DNA of 34,563 nt. It comes from CALEAR01 sp035301485. GTDB taxonomy: Bacteria; Pseudomonadota; Gammaproteobacteria; Pseudomonadales; Alcanivoracaceae. Shown piece by piece: positions 7,404-16,106 of this stretch. Below the pieces are notes generated by a model. That model searched no databases. It saw only the letters and a list, made by a program, of their open reading frames with translations, and was not told where the DNA came from. The stretch lies in the NCBI GenBank assembly GCA_035301485.1, contig DATGUF010000054.1, forward strand, positions 1-34,563. Direction: 5' to 3'. Every line of letters begins with the position of its first letter. Position 1 is the first letter of the stretch. The position numbers were made by a program, and so were the translations under genes.

Positions 7404-9011
7404 TTACATGCGGAATACGCCGAATTTGGTGGGCTCTATAGGCGCTGACAGGGCAGCGGAGAGGCCGAGGGCGAGCACTTCGCGGGTTTGTGCGGGGTCG
7501 ATCACGCCGTCGTCCCAGAGGCGGGCGCTGGAATAGTAAGGGTGCCCCTCACGCTCGTATTTCGCCAAAATAGGCTGGCGAATGGCTTCTGCATCTTCCT
7601 CTGTGAAGGTGCCACCTTGGCGCTCCACTTGGCTTTCTTTTACTTGCACTAATACGTTGGCAGCTTGTTCCGCACCCATCACACCAATGCGGGCGTTGGG
7701 CCACATCCAGAGGAAACGTGGGTCGTAAGCGCGGCCACACATGCCGTAGTTACCGGCGCCGAAGCTGCCACCAATAAGCACAGTGAGCTTGGGTACTTTC
7801 GCACAGCTCACCGCTGTTACTAATTTAGCCCCGTGCTTGGCAATGCCTTCTTCTTCGTATTTCTTACCCACCATAAAACCAGTGATGTTCTGTAAGAAAA
7901 TCAGCGGAATGTTGCGCTGGCAGGCGAGCTCAACAAAGTGGGCGCCTTTTTGCGCGGCTTCAGAAAACAGCACGCCGTTGTTGGCCAAAATGGCCACGGG
8001 GTAGCCGTGTAAGTGGGCAAAGCCACACACCAGTGTGGTGCCGTAGAGTGCTTTAAATTCATCGAATTCGCTGTCGTCCACAATGCGGGCGATAACCTCG
8101 CGCACATCGTAGGGCTGCTTAGTGTCGGCAGGAATGATGCCGTACAAATCCGTGGCAGGGTAGCGCGGCGCTTTCGGCGCACGGGTTTGAATATTTGCTT
8201 GTTTGCGCCAGTTAAGGTTGGCAACACAACGGCGGGCGATGGCGAGGGCGTGGTGATCGTCTTCTGCGTAGTGGTCGGCCACACCTGAGGTACGGCAGTG
8301 TACATCGGCGCCGCCTAATTCTTCAGCGGTGACCACTTCACCCGTAGCGGCTCTCACTAACGGCGGGCCAGCAAGGAAAATAGTGGCTTGCTCGCGCACC
8401 ATGATGGTTTCGTCGGCCATGGCAGGCACATAAGCGCCGCCGGCGGTGCAAGAACCCATCACCACGGCAATTTGTGGAATGCCTTTCGCACTCATGTTGG
8501 CCTGGTTAAAGAAAATGCGGCCGAAGTGTTCGCGGTCTGGGAATACTTCATCTTGGCGTGGCAGGTTGGCACCGCCTGAATCCACCAAATAAATACAGGG
8601 TAGGTGGTTTTCTTCGGCGATGGTTTGTGCGCGTAGGTGTTTTTTTACTGTGAGGGGGTAGTAAGTACCGCCTTTCACAGTGGCGTCGTTGGCCACGATC
8701 ATGCATTCGGTGCCAGCAACGCGGCCAATACCGGTAATGATGCCGGCGGCGGGTACGTCTTCGCCGTACATATCGTAAGCGGCCAGGGCGGAGAGTTCTA
8801 AGAAAGCTGAGCCTGGATCGATTAAGGCGTTAATGCGTTCACGTACCAGCAATTTACCGCGGCTTTCATGGCGCTCTTGTGCGGCCGTGCCGCCGCCTTG
8901 GTGTATTTTTTCTAGTTGAAGGTGGAGATCTTTCACTTGTTCGAGCATGGCCTCGGTGTTGGCCATAAATTCGGGAGATCTGGGGTTCACCTGCGTGTTC
9001 AAAATAGCCAT
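7404..9011 (-). CDS. liuB: methylcrotonyl-CoA carboxylase beta (carboxyltransferase) subunit
   Basis: This 535-residue carboxyltransferase subunit moves CO2 from the biotin of LiuD to 3-methylcrotonyl-CoA. It has the two crotonase-like halves of acyl-CoA carboxyltransferases. Visible motifs include KGGTYYPLTVKKHLRAQTIA and, in the C-terminal half, the glycine-rich GGSFGAGNYGMCGRAYDPRF. The start is set at MAILNTQVNPRS because AGAGGA lies six bases upstream. A longer frame to 9038 would use the spacer hairpin and lacks a ribosome-binding site. The gene belongs to the liu operon, 73 bp after liuA. Confidence 0.96.
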   Translation of the reverse strand: MAILNTQVNPRSPEFMANTEAMLEQVKDLHLQLEKIHQGGGTAAQERHESRGKLLVRERINALIDPGSAFLELSALAAYDMYGEDVPAAGIITGIGRVAGTECMIVANDATVKGGTYYPLTVKKHLRAQTIAEENHLPCIYLVDSGGANLPRQDEVFPDREHFGRIFFNQANMSAKGIPQIAVVMGSCTAGGAYVPAMADETIMVREQATIFLAGPPLVRAATGEVVTAEELGGADVHCRTSGVADHYAEDDHHALAIARRCVANLNWRKQANIQTRAPKAPRYPATDLYGIIPADTKQPYDVREVIARIVDDSEFDEFKALYGTTLVCGFAHLHGYPVAILANNGVLFSEAAQKGAHFVELACQRNIPLIFLQNITGFMVGKKYEEEGIAKHGAKLVTAVSCAKVPKLTVLIGGSFGAGNYGMCGRAYDPRFLWMWPNARIGVMGAEQAANVLVQVKESQVERQGGTFTEEDAEAIRQPILAKYEREGHPYYSSARLWDDGVIDPAQTREVLALGLSAALSAPIEPTKFGVFRM

Positions 9012-9038
9012 TACTAATCCTCTTTGAGCTACAAACAA

Positions 9039-9056
9039 GGCGCGTTAGTACGCGCC
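9039..9056 (-). promoter_or_regulatory. intercistronic hairpin between liuA and liuB
   Basis: The 73-bp gap between liuA and liuB has a perfect 6-bp GC-only inverted repeat (GGCGCG at 9039-9044, CGCGCC at 9051-9056) with a 6-nt loop. In the liu transcript it is followed by TTGTTTGT, a poor U tract. It could act as a weak attenuator or as an RNA-stability element that lets liuA be expressed above the rest. This is inference from structure and position only. Confidence 0.5.
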
Positions 9057-9084
9057 CTGTTTAGGCAATCACTGATCCGTGTTA

Positions 9085-10251
9085 TTAACGACGGGTTTCG
9101 TTGAACAGCTCACGACCAATGAGCATGCGGCGAATTTCACTGGTGCCGGCGCCGATTTCATACAGTTTGGCGTCGCGCAGTAAACGGCCGGTGGCGTAAT
9201 CGTTGATGTAGCCGTTGCCGCCTAAAATTTGAATGGCTTCTAGGGCCATTTGGGTGGCTTTCTCAGCGGTGTAGAGAATCACGCCCGCTGCATCTTTACG
9301 GGTGGTTTCACCGCGGTCACAAGCTTGGGCCACGGCGTAAAGATACGCGCGGCTAGCATTGAGGCCGGTATACATGTCGGCCACTTTGCCTTGGATAAAC
9401 TGGAATTCACCAATGGATTGGCCAAACTGCTCACGTTCGTGAATGTACGGCACCACTTCGTCTAAGCATGCTTGCATGATGCCAATAGGGCCACCAGCGA
9501 GTACCACGCGCTCGTAATCGAGGCCACTCATGAGCACACGCACGCCGCCGTTCACTTCACCCAGTACGTTTTCTTTAGGAATTTCCACGTTATCGAAAAA
9601 CAACTGGCACGTGTGTGAACCGCGCATGCCGAGCTTGTCGAAGGGTTCGCTGCGGCTAAAGCCTTCCCAATCGCGCTCCACAATAAAAGCGGTGATGCCG
9701 TGGGGGCCTTTTTCGGGCTCGGTTTTAGCGTAAATCACATAAACGTTGGCATCGGGGCCGTTGGTAATCCAGGTTTTGGTGCCGTTGAGCACAAAGTGGC
9801 CGCCCTTGTCTTCGGCGCGTAAACGCATGGACACCACGTCGGAACCCGCGTTGGGTTCGCTCATGGCTAAAGCGCCCACGTGTTCACCCGTAATGAGTTT
9901 GGGCAAATATTTTTTCTTCTGCTCTTCGTTACCGTTGCGGTTAATTTGGTTTACGCACAGGTTGGAATGCGCGCCGTAGGACAGGCCCACAGAGGCGGAA
10001 GCGCGGCTGATTTCCTCAATGGCCACGGTATGGGCGAGGTAACCCATGTCTGAACCGCCGTACTCTTCAGGTACGGTAATGCCAAGCAAACCCATATCAC
10101 CAAATTTACGCCACATGTCCATGGGGAAGGAATCGTTGGCATCGATGTCGTGTGCACGAGGGGCTAATTCTGCCGCCACAAAGTTTTTTACTTGTTCGCG
10201 CAGCATGTCGATGGATTCATCAAAACCAAAGTTCAGAGTTGAATATTGCAT
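9085..10251 (-). CDS. liuA: isovaleryl-CoA dehydrogenase
   Basis: This 388-residue acyl-CoA dehydrogenase fold protein opens the operon and oxidises isovaleryl-CoA to 3-methylcrotonyl-CoA, passing electrons to electron-transfer flavoprotein. The catalytic base in isovaleryl-CoA dehydrogenases sits in the LDYERVVLAGGP helix, here Glu247. The C-terminal position that is Glu in other acyl-CoA dehydrogenases is Gly here (YEIGAGTSEIRR). Both features point to the isovaleryl type. FAD-contacting ALAMSEPNAGSD and TKTWITNG are present. The ATG at 10251 follows a GGTGA sequence. First position fits the highest expression next to the LiuR-regulated promoter. Confidence 0.95.
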   Translation of the reverse strand: MQYSTLNFGFDESIDMLREQVKNFVAAELAPRAHDIDANDSFPMDMWRKFGDMGLLGITVPEEYGGSDMGYLAHTVAIEEISRASASVGLSYGAHSNLCVNQINRNGNEEQKKKYLPKLITGEHVGALAMSEPNAGSDVVSMRLRAEDKGGHFVLNGTKTWITNGPDANVYVIYAKTEPEKGPHGITAFIVERDWEGFSRSEPFDKLGMRGSHTCQLFFDNVEIPKENVLGEVNGGVRVLMSGLDYERVVLAGGPIGIMQACLDEVVPYIHEREQFGQSIGEFQFIQGKVADMYTGLNASRAYLYAVAQACDRGETTRKDAAGVILYTAEKATQMALEAIQILGGNGYINDYATGRLLRDAKLYEIGAGTSEIRRMLIGRELFNETRR

Positions 10252-10311
10252 TTAGGTCACCGTTTTTTTGAGGGTCGTCTTGGAGACGAAATAGTTGTTT
10301 TTTGTTTTTTG

Positions 10312-10327
10312 TTGACGTTAACGTAAA
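10312..10327. promoter_or_regulatory. predicted LiuR operator
   Basis: TTGACGTTAACGTAAA is a near-perfect 16-bp palindrome around TTAA. The inner ACGTTAACGT (10315-10324) is exact, and only one symmetric pair is mismatched. It sits in the 158-bp divergent region between liuA and the acyl-CoA ligase. MerR-family regulators bind palindromes of about this size, and LiuR sites are known upstream of liu operons. The site overlaps the -10 of the minus promoter and the -35 of the plus promoter. A second small dyad (TTGTTG-T-CAACAA, 10340-10352) lies beside it. Confidence 0.7.
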
Positions 10328-10341
10328 GTTAACAGTATGTT
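10312..10341 (+). promoter_or_regulatory. predicted sigma-70 promoter of the acyl-CoA ligase gene
   Basis: TTGACG (-35, 10312-10317) and TATGTT (-10, 10336-10341) are 18 bp apart. The -35 is part of the palindrome, so LiuR could control this gene and the liu operon from one site. Confidence 0.5.
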
Positions 10342-10349
10342 GTTGTCAA
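10320..10349 (-). promoter_or_regulatory. predicted sigma-70 promoter of the liu operon
   Basis: On the minus strand a consensus TTGACA (-35, 10344-10349) and TACGTT (-10, 10320-10325) are separated by 18 bp. The -10 element lies inside the LiuR palindrome, so a bound repressor would block it. The -10 is a weak match; the call depends mainly on the perfect -35 and the position. Confidence 0.5.
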
Positions 10350-10409
10350 CAAGGAAAACAAAAAAACAACAACTAGCGATACAAAAAAATAAGAAGAGGG
10401 AGTAATTTC

Positions 10410-12083
10410 ATGCCGGAATTAAGTTACAGCCGTGGCGCACTAGACAAACCCTTATTGGCGAAAACTATTGGTGCAGCATTAGATGAAACGGTGCAGCAGT
10501 ATGGCGACCGTGAAGCGCTAGTGGTGCGCGACCAACAAATACGCTACAGCTGGCGCCAACTTGCCCAAAAAGTGGATGAATGCGCGCGCGGCTTATTGGC
10601 TCTAGGCCTTGAGAAAGGAGACCGTGTGGGCATTTGGTCACCCAATAATGCGCAGTGGTGCATCACGCAGTTTGCCACAGCAAAAATTGGCGTGATTTTG
10701 GTGAATATCAACCCTGCTTACCGTTTGAATGAGCTGCAATATGCGTTAAAGCAATCGGGCTGTGCTTGGTTGATTACCGCCGCCACCTTCAAAACATCCG
10801 ACTACCATCACATGGTGCAACAACTGGTGCCCGAGTTGGAGGCAAGCCCCATCGGCGCATTAAGCAGTGAGACTTTACCAGCGCTAAAAGGCGTGATTAG
10901 CCTAAGCGAAGAGGGCGCACCTGGCATGCTCACGTGGGAAAAGATGTTACAAAAAGCGACAGAGGTGGAGCCAGAAGTATTGGCCGCCCGCAGTGCCACG
11001 TTACAGTTCGACGATGCCATTAATATTCAATACACATCAGGCACCACAGGTTTCCCCAAAGGGGCCACGCTGAGCCATTACAACATTCTTAACAATGGTT
11101 TTATGGTGGGCGAGAGTTTAGGGCTCACCGAGCAAGACCGCATGGTAATTCCGGTGCCGCTGTACCACTGTTTTGGCATGGTCATGGGCAACCTAGGTTG
11201 TATGACCCACGGCAGCACTATGATTTACCCAAGTGCTGCGTTTGAGCCGGATACCACCTTGCGTACAGTGGCTGAGGAAAAAGCGACGGTGCTGTATGGC
11301 GTGCCCACCATGTTTATTGCCATGTTAGAGCACCCGGTGATGCAAGAGCTTGATTTATCTACCTTGCGCACAGGCATTATGGCGGGCTCCACATGCCCGG
11401 TTGAAGTGATGAAGCAGGTGATTTCAGATATGCACATGGAAGAAGTGCAAATTGCTTACGGCATGACAGAAACGAGCCCTGTGTCTACACAAACCAGCGC
11501 TGAAGATTCTTTAGAAGCGCGTGTAACCACTGTGGGCCGCACGCAGCCGCACTTGGAAACGAAAATTATTAATGAAGACGGTTGCGTTGTGCCACGTGGC
11601 GAGGTGGGTGAGTTATGTACCCGTGGTTACAGCGTGATGCTGGGCTATTGGAATAACCCTGAGGAAACACAAAAAGCTATTCAGCCCTCGGGATGGATGC
11701 ACACGGGTGATTTAGCGCTGATGGACGAAGATGGCTACGTGAAAATTGTGGGCCGCAACAGCGACATGATTATTCGTGGGGGTGAAAATATTTACCCGCG
11801 TGAAATTGAAGAATTTTTATTTACTCATGAAGCAGTGTCTGATGCGCAGGTAATTGGCATTCCGGATGAGACCTACGGCGAAGAAATTGTGGCATGGGTG
11901 CAGTTACACCAAAGCGAAACGGCCACGGAAAACGAGCTTATTGAATACTGCAAAGGGCAAATTGCCCACTTTAAAGTGCCAAAGCATGTTTTCATTGTGG
12001 AAGAATTCCCCATGACTATTAGCGGCAAGGTGCAAAAATTCCGCATGCGCGAACTCACCTTAGAGCAATTAGCACAATCATAG
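10410..12083 (+). CDS. acyl-CoA ligase, ACSF2/medium-chain type (AMP-binding)
   Basis: This 557-residue adenylate-forming enzyme would convert a carboxylic acid, ATP and CoA to acyl-CoA, AMP and PPi. The phosphate loop is YTSGTTGFPKG (about 208-218). IAYGMTETSPVS is the adenine-binding motif. TGDLALMDEDGYVKIVGRNS is the hinge region, and PMTISGKVQK carries the catalytic Lys540. It resembles ACSF2-type ligases more than acetoacetyl-CoA synthetase, which is longer. Sharing a predicted LiuR site with the liu operon suggests that it activates isovalerate or a related branched or medium-chain acid, feeding LiuA. The substrate is inferred. GGGAG precedes the ATG. Confidence 0.88.
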   Translation: MPELSYSRGALDKPLLAKTIGAALDETVQQYGDREALVVRDQQIRYSWRQLAQKVDECARGLLALGLEKGDRVGIWSPNNAQWCITQFATAKIGVILVNINPAYRLNELQYALKQSGCAWLITAATFKTSDYHHMVQQLVPELEASPIGALSSETLPALKGVISLSEEGAPGMLTWEKMLQKATEVEPEVLAARSATLQFDDAINIQYTSGTTGFPKGATLSHYNILNNGFMVGESLGLTEQDRMVIPVPLYHCFGMVMGNLGCMTHGSTMIYPSAAFEPDTTLRTVAEEKATVLYGVPTMFIAMLEHPVMQELDLSTLRTGIMAGSTCPVEVMKQVISDMHMEEVQIAYGMTETSPVSTQTSAEDSLEARVTTVGRTQPHLETKIINEDGCVVPRGEVGELCTRGYSVMLGYWNNPEETQKAIQPSGWMHTGDLALMDEDGYVKIVGRNSDMIIRGGENIYPREIEEFLFTHEAVSDAQVIGIPDETYGEEIVAWVQLHQSETATENELIEYCKGQIAHFKVPKHVFIVEEFPMTISGKVQKFRMRELTLEQLAQS

Positions 12084-12110
12084 AGCCATGCTGTGAAGTG
12101 CAATACAAAG

Positions 12111-12132
12111 GCGCCCTAGTGGCGCTTTTGTT
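12111..12132 (+). terminator. possible terminator after the ligase gene
   Basis: A short stem (GCGCC at 12111-12115, GGCGC at 12121-12125) with a 5-nt loop is followed by TTTTGTTGTTT. The stem is only five bases, so this is a modest call. Confidence 0.5.
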
Positions 12133-12253
12133 GTTTAACGCTATGGCAATACAAATAAACTAGCAACAGCGTACTAACTGGCGTGGCGACAACGCAGTTA
12201 ATTGGGCATAATGACGCCCATATTTTCATTCAGCGCTGCATTAAGAGGGATAT

Positions 12254-13150
12254 ATGATTCGTAAAGCGGTATTGCCTGTGGCAGGTTTCGGTACGCGTTT
12301 TTTGCCTGCTAGTAAAGCCATTCCAAAGGAAATGATCACAGTGGTGGATAAGCCTGTGATTCAATATGTGGTGGCTGAGGCCGTGGCAGCAGGAATTAAA
12401 GAAATTGTATTGGTGACGCACAGTGCCAAGCGCGCCATTGAAGACCACTTTGATCGCCATTACGAACTGGAAAGCGAACTGGAGAAAAAACAAAAAACAG
12501 ATTTACTGCAAGCCTTGGAAGATATTATTCCGGCGGATGTGCGCATTATTAGTGTGCGCCAGGGGCAAGCCTTAGGGCTAGGGCACGCAGTGTTGTGTGC
12601 CAAAGAAGTGATTGGCGATGCGCCCTTTGCTGTATTGTTACCGGATGTGTTGGTGGATAACCACGGCCAGGGTGACGGCCATGATTTAGCCCGCATGTGT
12701 GCAGCATATAAAGAAACTGGTGCCAGCCAGATTATGGTGGAAGAGGTGCCACAGGAGCGTGTGTCGCAATACGGGGTGGTGGCGCTTGAAGCCGCGGCGC
12801 CAGCGGCTGGTGAGAGCCAACCCATGACGGGCGTGGTGGAAAAACCCGCCGCAGACCAAGCTCCTTCTAACTTGGCAGTGGTAGGCCGTTATGTGTTGCC
12901 AAGCCGTATTTTTGCCTTATTAGAAAACACGCAGCCAGGTGCCGGTGGCGAAATTCAGCTTACCGATGCCATTGCAGACTTATTAACAGAAGAAGCCGTG
13001 GCCGCGTACCGCATGGCAGGCGTTACTTATGATTGTGGTAGCAAGGAAGGCTATTTTGAAGCCACACTGGCATACGCGGTGCGCCATGCTCAAATTAGTG
13101 ATGCAGCTAAAGCGCTGATTAAAGAGGCGGCGGCCAAACTGGATAGCTAA
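12254..13150 (+). CDS. galU: UTP-glucose-1-phosphate uridylyltransferase
   Basis: This 298-residue nucleotidyltransferase makes UDP-glucose from glucose-1-phosphate and UTP. The N-terminal VLPVAGFGTRFLPASKAIPKEM region is the GalU signature, with the G-x-G-T-R nucleotide loop and activating lysines. VVEKPA (sugar-phosphate binding) and GGEIQLTDAI are also present. It is slightly longer than the Pseudomonas enzyme because of a short helical C-terminal tail. AAGAGGGA lies just before the ATG. It is the first gene of a five-gene sugar-nucleotide operon, with 14 bp to the next gene. A CATAAT at 12207-12212 might be its -10, but no good -35 was found. Confidence 0.95.
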   Translation: MIRKAVLPVAGFGTRFLPASKAIPKEMITVVDKPVIQYVVAEAVAAGIKEIVLVTHSAKRAIEDHFDRHYELESELEKKQKTDLLQALEDIIPADVRIISVRQGQALGLGHAVLCAKEVIGDAPFAVLLPDVLVDNHGQGDGHDLARMCAAYKETGASQIMVEEVPQERVSQYGVVALEAAAPAAGESQPMTGVVEKPAADQAPSNLAVVGRYVLPSRIFALLENTQPGAGGEIQLTDAIADLLTEEAVAAYRMAGVTYDCGSKEGYFEATLAYAVRHAQISDAAKALIKEAAAKLDS

Positions 13151-13164
13151 ACCAGGAAAAAATT

Positions 13165-14424
13165 ATGGAACTATGTGTATATGGAGATACGCTCAATGCC
13201 TTGGTAACGGCTGCGGCGTTGGCGTCCACCGGTCACAGGGTGTCGTTGCGTACCCTCAATGAAGAATTGAATGAGCAGTTACACCAAGGTTTCACTCCCT
13301 TTCGCGAACACGATTTAGAGCAAATGCTGCGTGAACAAATAGCGCAGCAGCGTTTGGTGGTGGAAGAGCGCGATGCTCCATTAGCCCCATGTTTAAGGGC
13401 AATGTTTTTTGCGTTCCCTGAAACCCACTACGCGTTAGCGCTTGAGTTGGCGCAAAGCCTGCAAGGCCATTCGTTTTTACTGATTAACCAAAGTGCTTTT
13501 CAAGTGGGTGCCACAGAGGCGCTGCAAGAACAATTTTCGGGGCCAGTGGTGGCCATGCCTGAGTTCGTGCAAGAGGGTGCTGCAGTGGAAAGCTTTGTGC
13601 GCCCGAATCGTTTGTTGCTTGGCTGTGATGATGCACAGGCTGAGCGTTTGGTGCGCGAAATTTTCCGTCCTTTCAACCGTCAAAAAGACCACTTTCAGAT
13701 AATGCGTCCCCGTGAAGCGGAATTCACTAAGTTAGCGATTACGGGCATGTTAGCCACCCGCGTGAGTTTTATGAACGACATGGCAAACTTGGCCGATATG
13801 CTTGATGTGGACATTGAAGCGGTGCGCCAAGGGGTGGGGGCAGACCCACGCATTGGCGAAGCCTATCTTTACCCTGGCAGCGGTTTCGGTGGTTTTGGTT
13901 TGGTGCAAAACGTGACTCATTTGGCCGGCACGCTCGCTAGCAAAGGGGTGAAATCCACCTTGCTAGAGCAAGTGTTGGATATTAACGAACGCCAAAAAGA
14001 AGTGATGTTCCGCAAATTGTGGCGCCATTACGAGACGGATTTAGCGGGTAAAACGGTGGCCCTGTGGGGGGCTGCGTTTAAACCTGGCACGGCGCGCATC
14101 GATAATGCGCCGGCCATAGCGTTGATCGAAGCCCTGTGGGCGCAAGGGGCAAGCGTGGCGGTGCACGATCCGCAAGCACTCACTACGTTGCAAGCCCATT
14201 TCGCCGAGCCAAAAGGTGAGATTCGCTATTGCGCTGATATGTACGACGCAGCACGGCAAGCAGACGCATTGATTTTAGTAACGGAATGGAAAACGTACTG
14301 GAGCCCAGATTTCGAGGCATTAAAACAAACCATGGCGGCGCCGTTAATTTTAGATGGCCGTAATATTTATGAGCCAGACTACGTGCGCCAACGCGGTTTT
14401 ACTTATTACGGGGTGGGACGATGA
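13165..14424 (+). CDS. UDP-glucose 6-dehydrogenase-like protein with degenerate active site
   Basis: This 419-residue protein has the three-domain layout of UDP-glucose/GDP-mannose dehydrogenases. Recognisable parts are MPEFVQEGAAVESFVRPNR, EFTKLAITGMLATRVSFMND and ALWGAAFKPGT. Key residues are changed. The family GFGGSCFPKD motif reads GFGGFGLVQN (240-249), so the catalytic Cys becomes Gly245 and the Asp becomes Asn249. The active-site Asn after Lys189 is Thr193. The N-terminal GxGxxG loop is VYGDTLNA, and the usual VGTP is absent. The frame is open, with galU 14 bp upstream and a 4-bp ATGA overlap with pgi, so it is maintained and not a broken pseudogene. Normal two-step oxidation to UDP-glucuronate looks unlikely. 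A binding, regulatory or altered enzymatic role is possible. Confidence 0.85.
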   Translation: MELCVYGDTLNALVTAAALASTGHRVSLRTLNEELNEQLHQGFTPFREHDLEQMLREQIAQQRLVVEERDAPLAPCLRAMFFAFPETHYALALELAQSLQGHSFLLINQSAFQVGATEALQEQFSGPVVAMPEFVQEGAAVESFVRPNRLLLGCDDAQAERLVREIFRPFNRQKDHFQIMRPREAEFTKLAITGMLATRVSFMNDMANLADMLDVDIEAVRQGVGADPRIGEAYLYPGSGFGGFGLVQNVTHLAGTLASKGVKSTLLEQVLDINERQKEVMFRKLWRHYETDLAGKTVALWGAAFKPGTARIDNAPAIALIEALWAQGASVAVHDPQALTTLQAHFAEPKGEIRYCADMYDAARQADALILVTEWKTYWSPDFEALKQTMAAPLILDGRNIYEPDYVRQRGFTYYGVGR

Positions 14425-16079
14425 GAGGGAAACTATCCACGCCTCAACTGCCGCCAACCTGGCGGGCAATGGCTGACCAAGCTGTACGTTTACAGCACAC
14501 ACATATTGCCGATTTGTTCGCACAAGAACCCCAGCGCTTTGCGCAATGGCAGCACCAAGCGGGGCCGTTGCTGTTAGATATTAGTAAACAGCGTTTGGAT
14601 CATCAGGCCTTACAAGCCTTGCTGGAGCTAGCGGAGCATCAACAGCTCGGCCAATGGATTGAGAAGTTGTTCGGGGATTACCCCGTGAATGGCTCTGAGC
14701 ACCGCACCGCTTGGCATTGGGCCTTGCGTGCGCCGCAAGAAAGCACCATTCCTGAGCCCGCTGAAGGAGTGTACGCTGCCATCCAGCACGAGCTAGCTCA
14801 TATGGAAGCCATTGTGACGAAGTTGCATGCTGGGCAGTGGCGCGGCGTTACAGGCGAGCCCATTACCGATGTGGTGAACATTGGCGTGGGTGGTTCAGAT
14901 CTCGGCCCTTACATGGTATGTAAAGCCTTGGAAGATAGCCGTGCGCACACAACGGCGCCGTTGCGCGTGCACTTTGTTTCCTCCATGGATGGCAGCCAAT
15001 TGTCGCCGCGTTTGCAGCGGCTGCGCCCTGATACCACTTTATTTATTATTTCTTCTAAATCGTTCACCACCGTAGATACCTTGTACAATGCGGCCACGGC
15101 ACGGAAATGGTTGGAACGCCATTTGGGCCATTCACCGGCCATGTTGAGCTGCCATTTTGTTGGTGTTTCAGGCGCGGCGGAAAAGATGACGGAGTGGGGC
15201 ATTCACCCTGATAACCAGTTGCGTATGTGGGAATGGGTGGGCGGCCGCTTTTCTTTGTGGTCTGCTATTGGTTTGCCCATTGCTTTGCGCATTGGCATGG
15301 AAGGTTTTCGCGAATTACTCGCTGGCGCCCATGCTATGGATAAGCATTTCCGCGACGCACCTTGGGCCAGCAATATTCCTGTGCTGATGGCGCTAGTGGG
15401 CGTGTGGAATACCAACGCCTTAGGTATTCGTGGCCACGCTATTTTGCCTTATGACGGCCGGTTAGAGTTTTTGCCCAGTTACCTTGAGCAATTGGAAATG
15501 GAATCTAACGGTAAATCGGTGACCCGCGACGGCGATACCGTAGACATTAACACCTGTCCCATTTTGTGGGGGGAAGTAGGGCCGAATGCGCAGCATGCGT
15601 TTTACCAGTTGCTGCATCAAGGCACCGTGGCGGTGACGTGCGACTTTATTGCTTCTGCGAAGCGTTACCACGAAACCCATCACGAGGAATCGGAGCAGGA
15701 ATTACGCCATCAGCATCAGCTTTCGTTGGCGAATTGTTTGGCGCAATCACGCTTGCTTGCGTTTGGCGAACACATTTTTGCTGAGCAAGAAACCCTGCCC
15801 AATTACAAGCGTTACCCGGGTAACCAACCTAGCACCACGTTGATTTGTGAAGAGCTAAGCCCCTTTGCGGTGGGCAGCTTGTTAGCGGCGTATGAACACA
15901 AAGTATTTGCACAAGCAGTGCTGTGGGGCATTAACCCCTTTGACCAGTGGGGCGTAGAAATGGGTAAAGTGATTGCCACTGAAACCCTTGCTCATATTCA
16001 AAGCGACAGCGCTGACAACAGCAGCTTAGATAGCTCTACAAAGGGGCTATTGGCATTTATTCACGCCCATCAGTTTTAA
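14421..16079 (+). CDS. pgi: glucose-6-phosphate isomerase
   Basis: This 552-residue enzyme interconverts glucose-6-phosphate and fructose-6-phosphate. Both family signatures are present, WVGGRFSLWSAIG (272-284) and NPFDQWGVEMGK. Catalytic residues expected from the family are Glu361 (MESNGKSV), His392 (NAQHAFYQL) and Lys516. The length matches the long bacterial type. It starts by ATGA overlap with the previous gene, preceded by GGGTGGGA. In this operon it links central metabolism with glucose-1-phosphate and mannose-phosphate supply. Confidence 0.97.
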   Translation: MRGKLSTPQLPPTWRAMADQAVRLQHTHIADLFAQEPQRFAQWQHQAGPLLLDISKQRLDHQALQALLELAEHQQLGQWIEKLFGDYPVNGSEHRTAWHWALRAPQESTIPEPAEGVYAAIQHELAHMEAIVTKLHAGQWRGVTGEPITDVVNIGVGGSDLGPYMVCKALEDSRAHTTAPLRVHFVSSMDGSQLSPRLQRLRPDTTLFIISSKSFTTVDTLYNAATARKWLERHLGHSPAMLSCHFVGVSGAAEKMTEWGIHPDNQLRMWEWVGGRFSLWSAIGLPIALRIGMEGFRELLAGAHAMDKHFRDAPWASNIPVLMALVGVWNTNALGIRGHAILPYDGRLEFLPSYLEQLEMESNGKSVTRDGDTVDINTCPILWGEVGPNAQHAFYQLLHQGTVAVTCDFIASAKRYHETHHEESEQELRHQHQLSLANCLAQSRLLAFGEHIFAEQETLPNYKRYPGNQPSTTLICEELSPFAVGSLLAAYEHKVFAQAVLWGINPFDQWGVEMGKVIATETLAHIQSDSADNSSLDSSTKGLLAFIHAHQF

Positions 16080-16106
16080 ATGGGCAGCAGTGACAAGGTA
16101 AACATT

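Noticed and set aside
13165..14424. UDP-glucose dehydrogenase-like gene as a frameshifted pseudogene
   Set aside because: The frame is open over 419 codons with tight spacing to both neighbours, and the changed motifs are in-frame substitutions.
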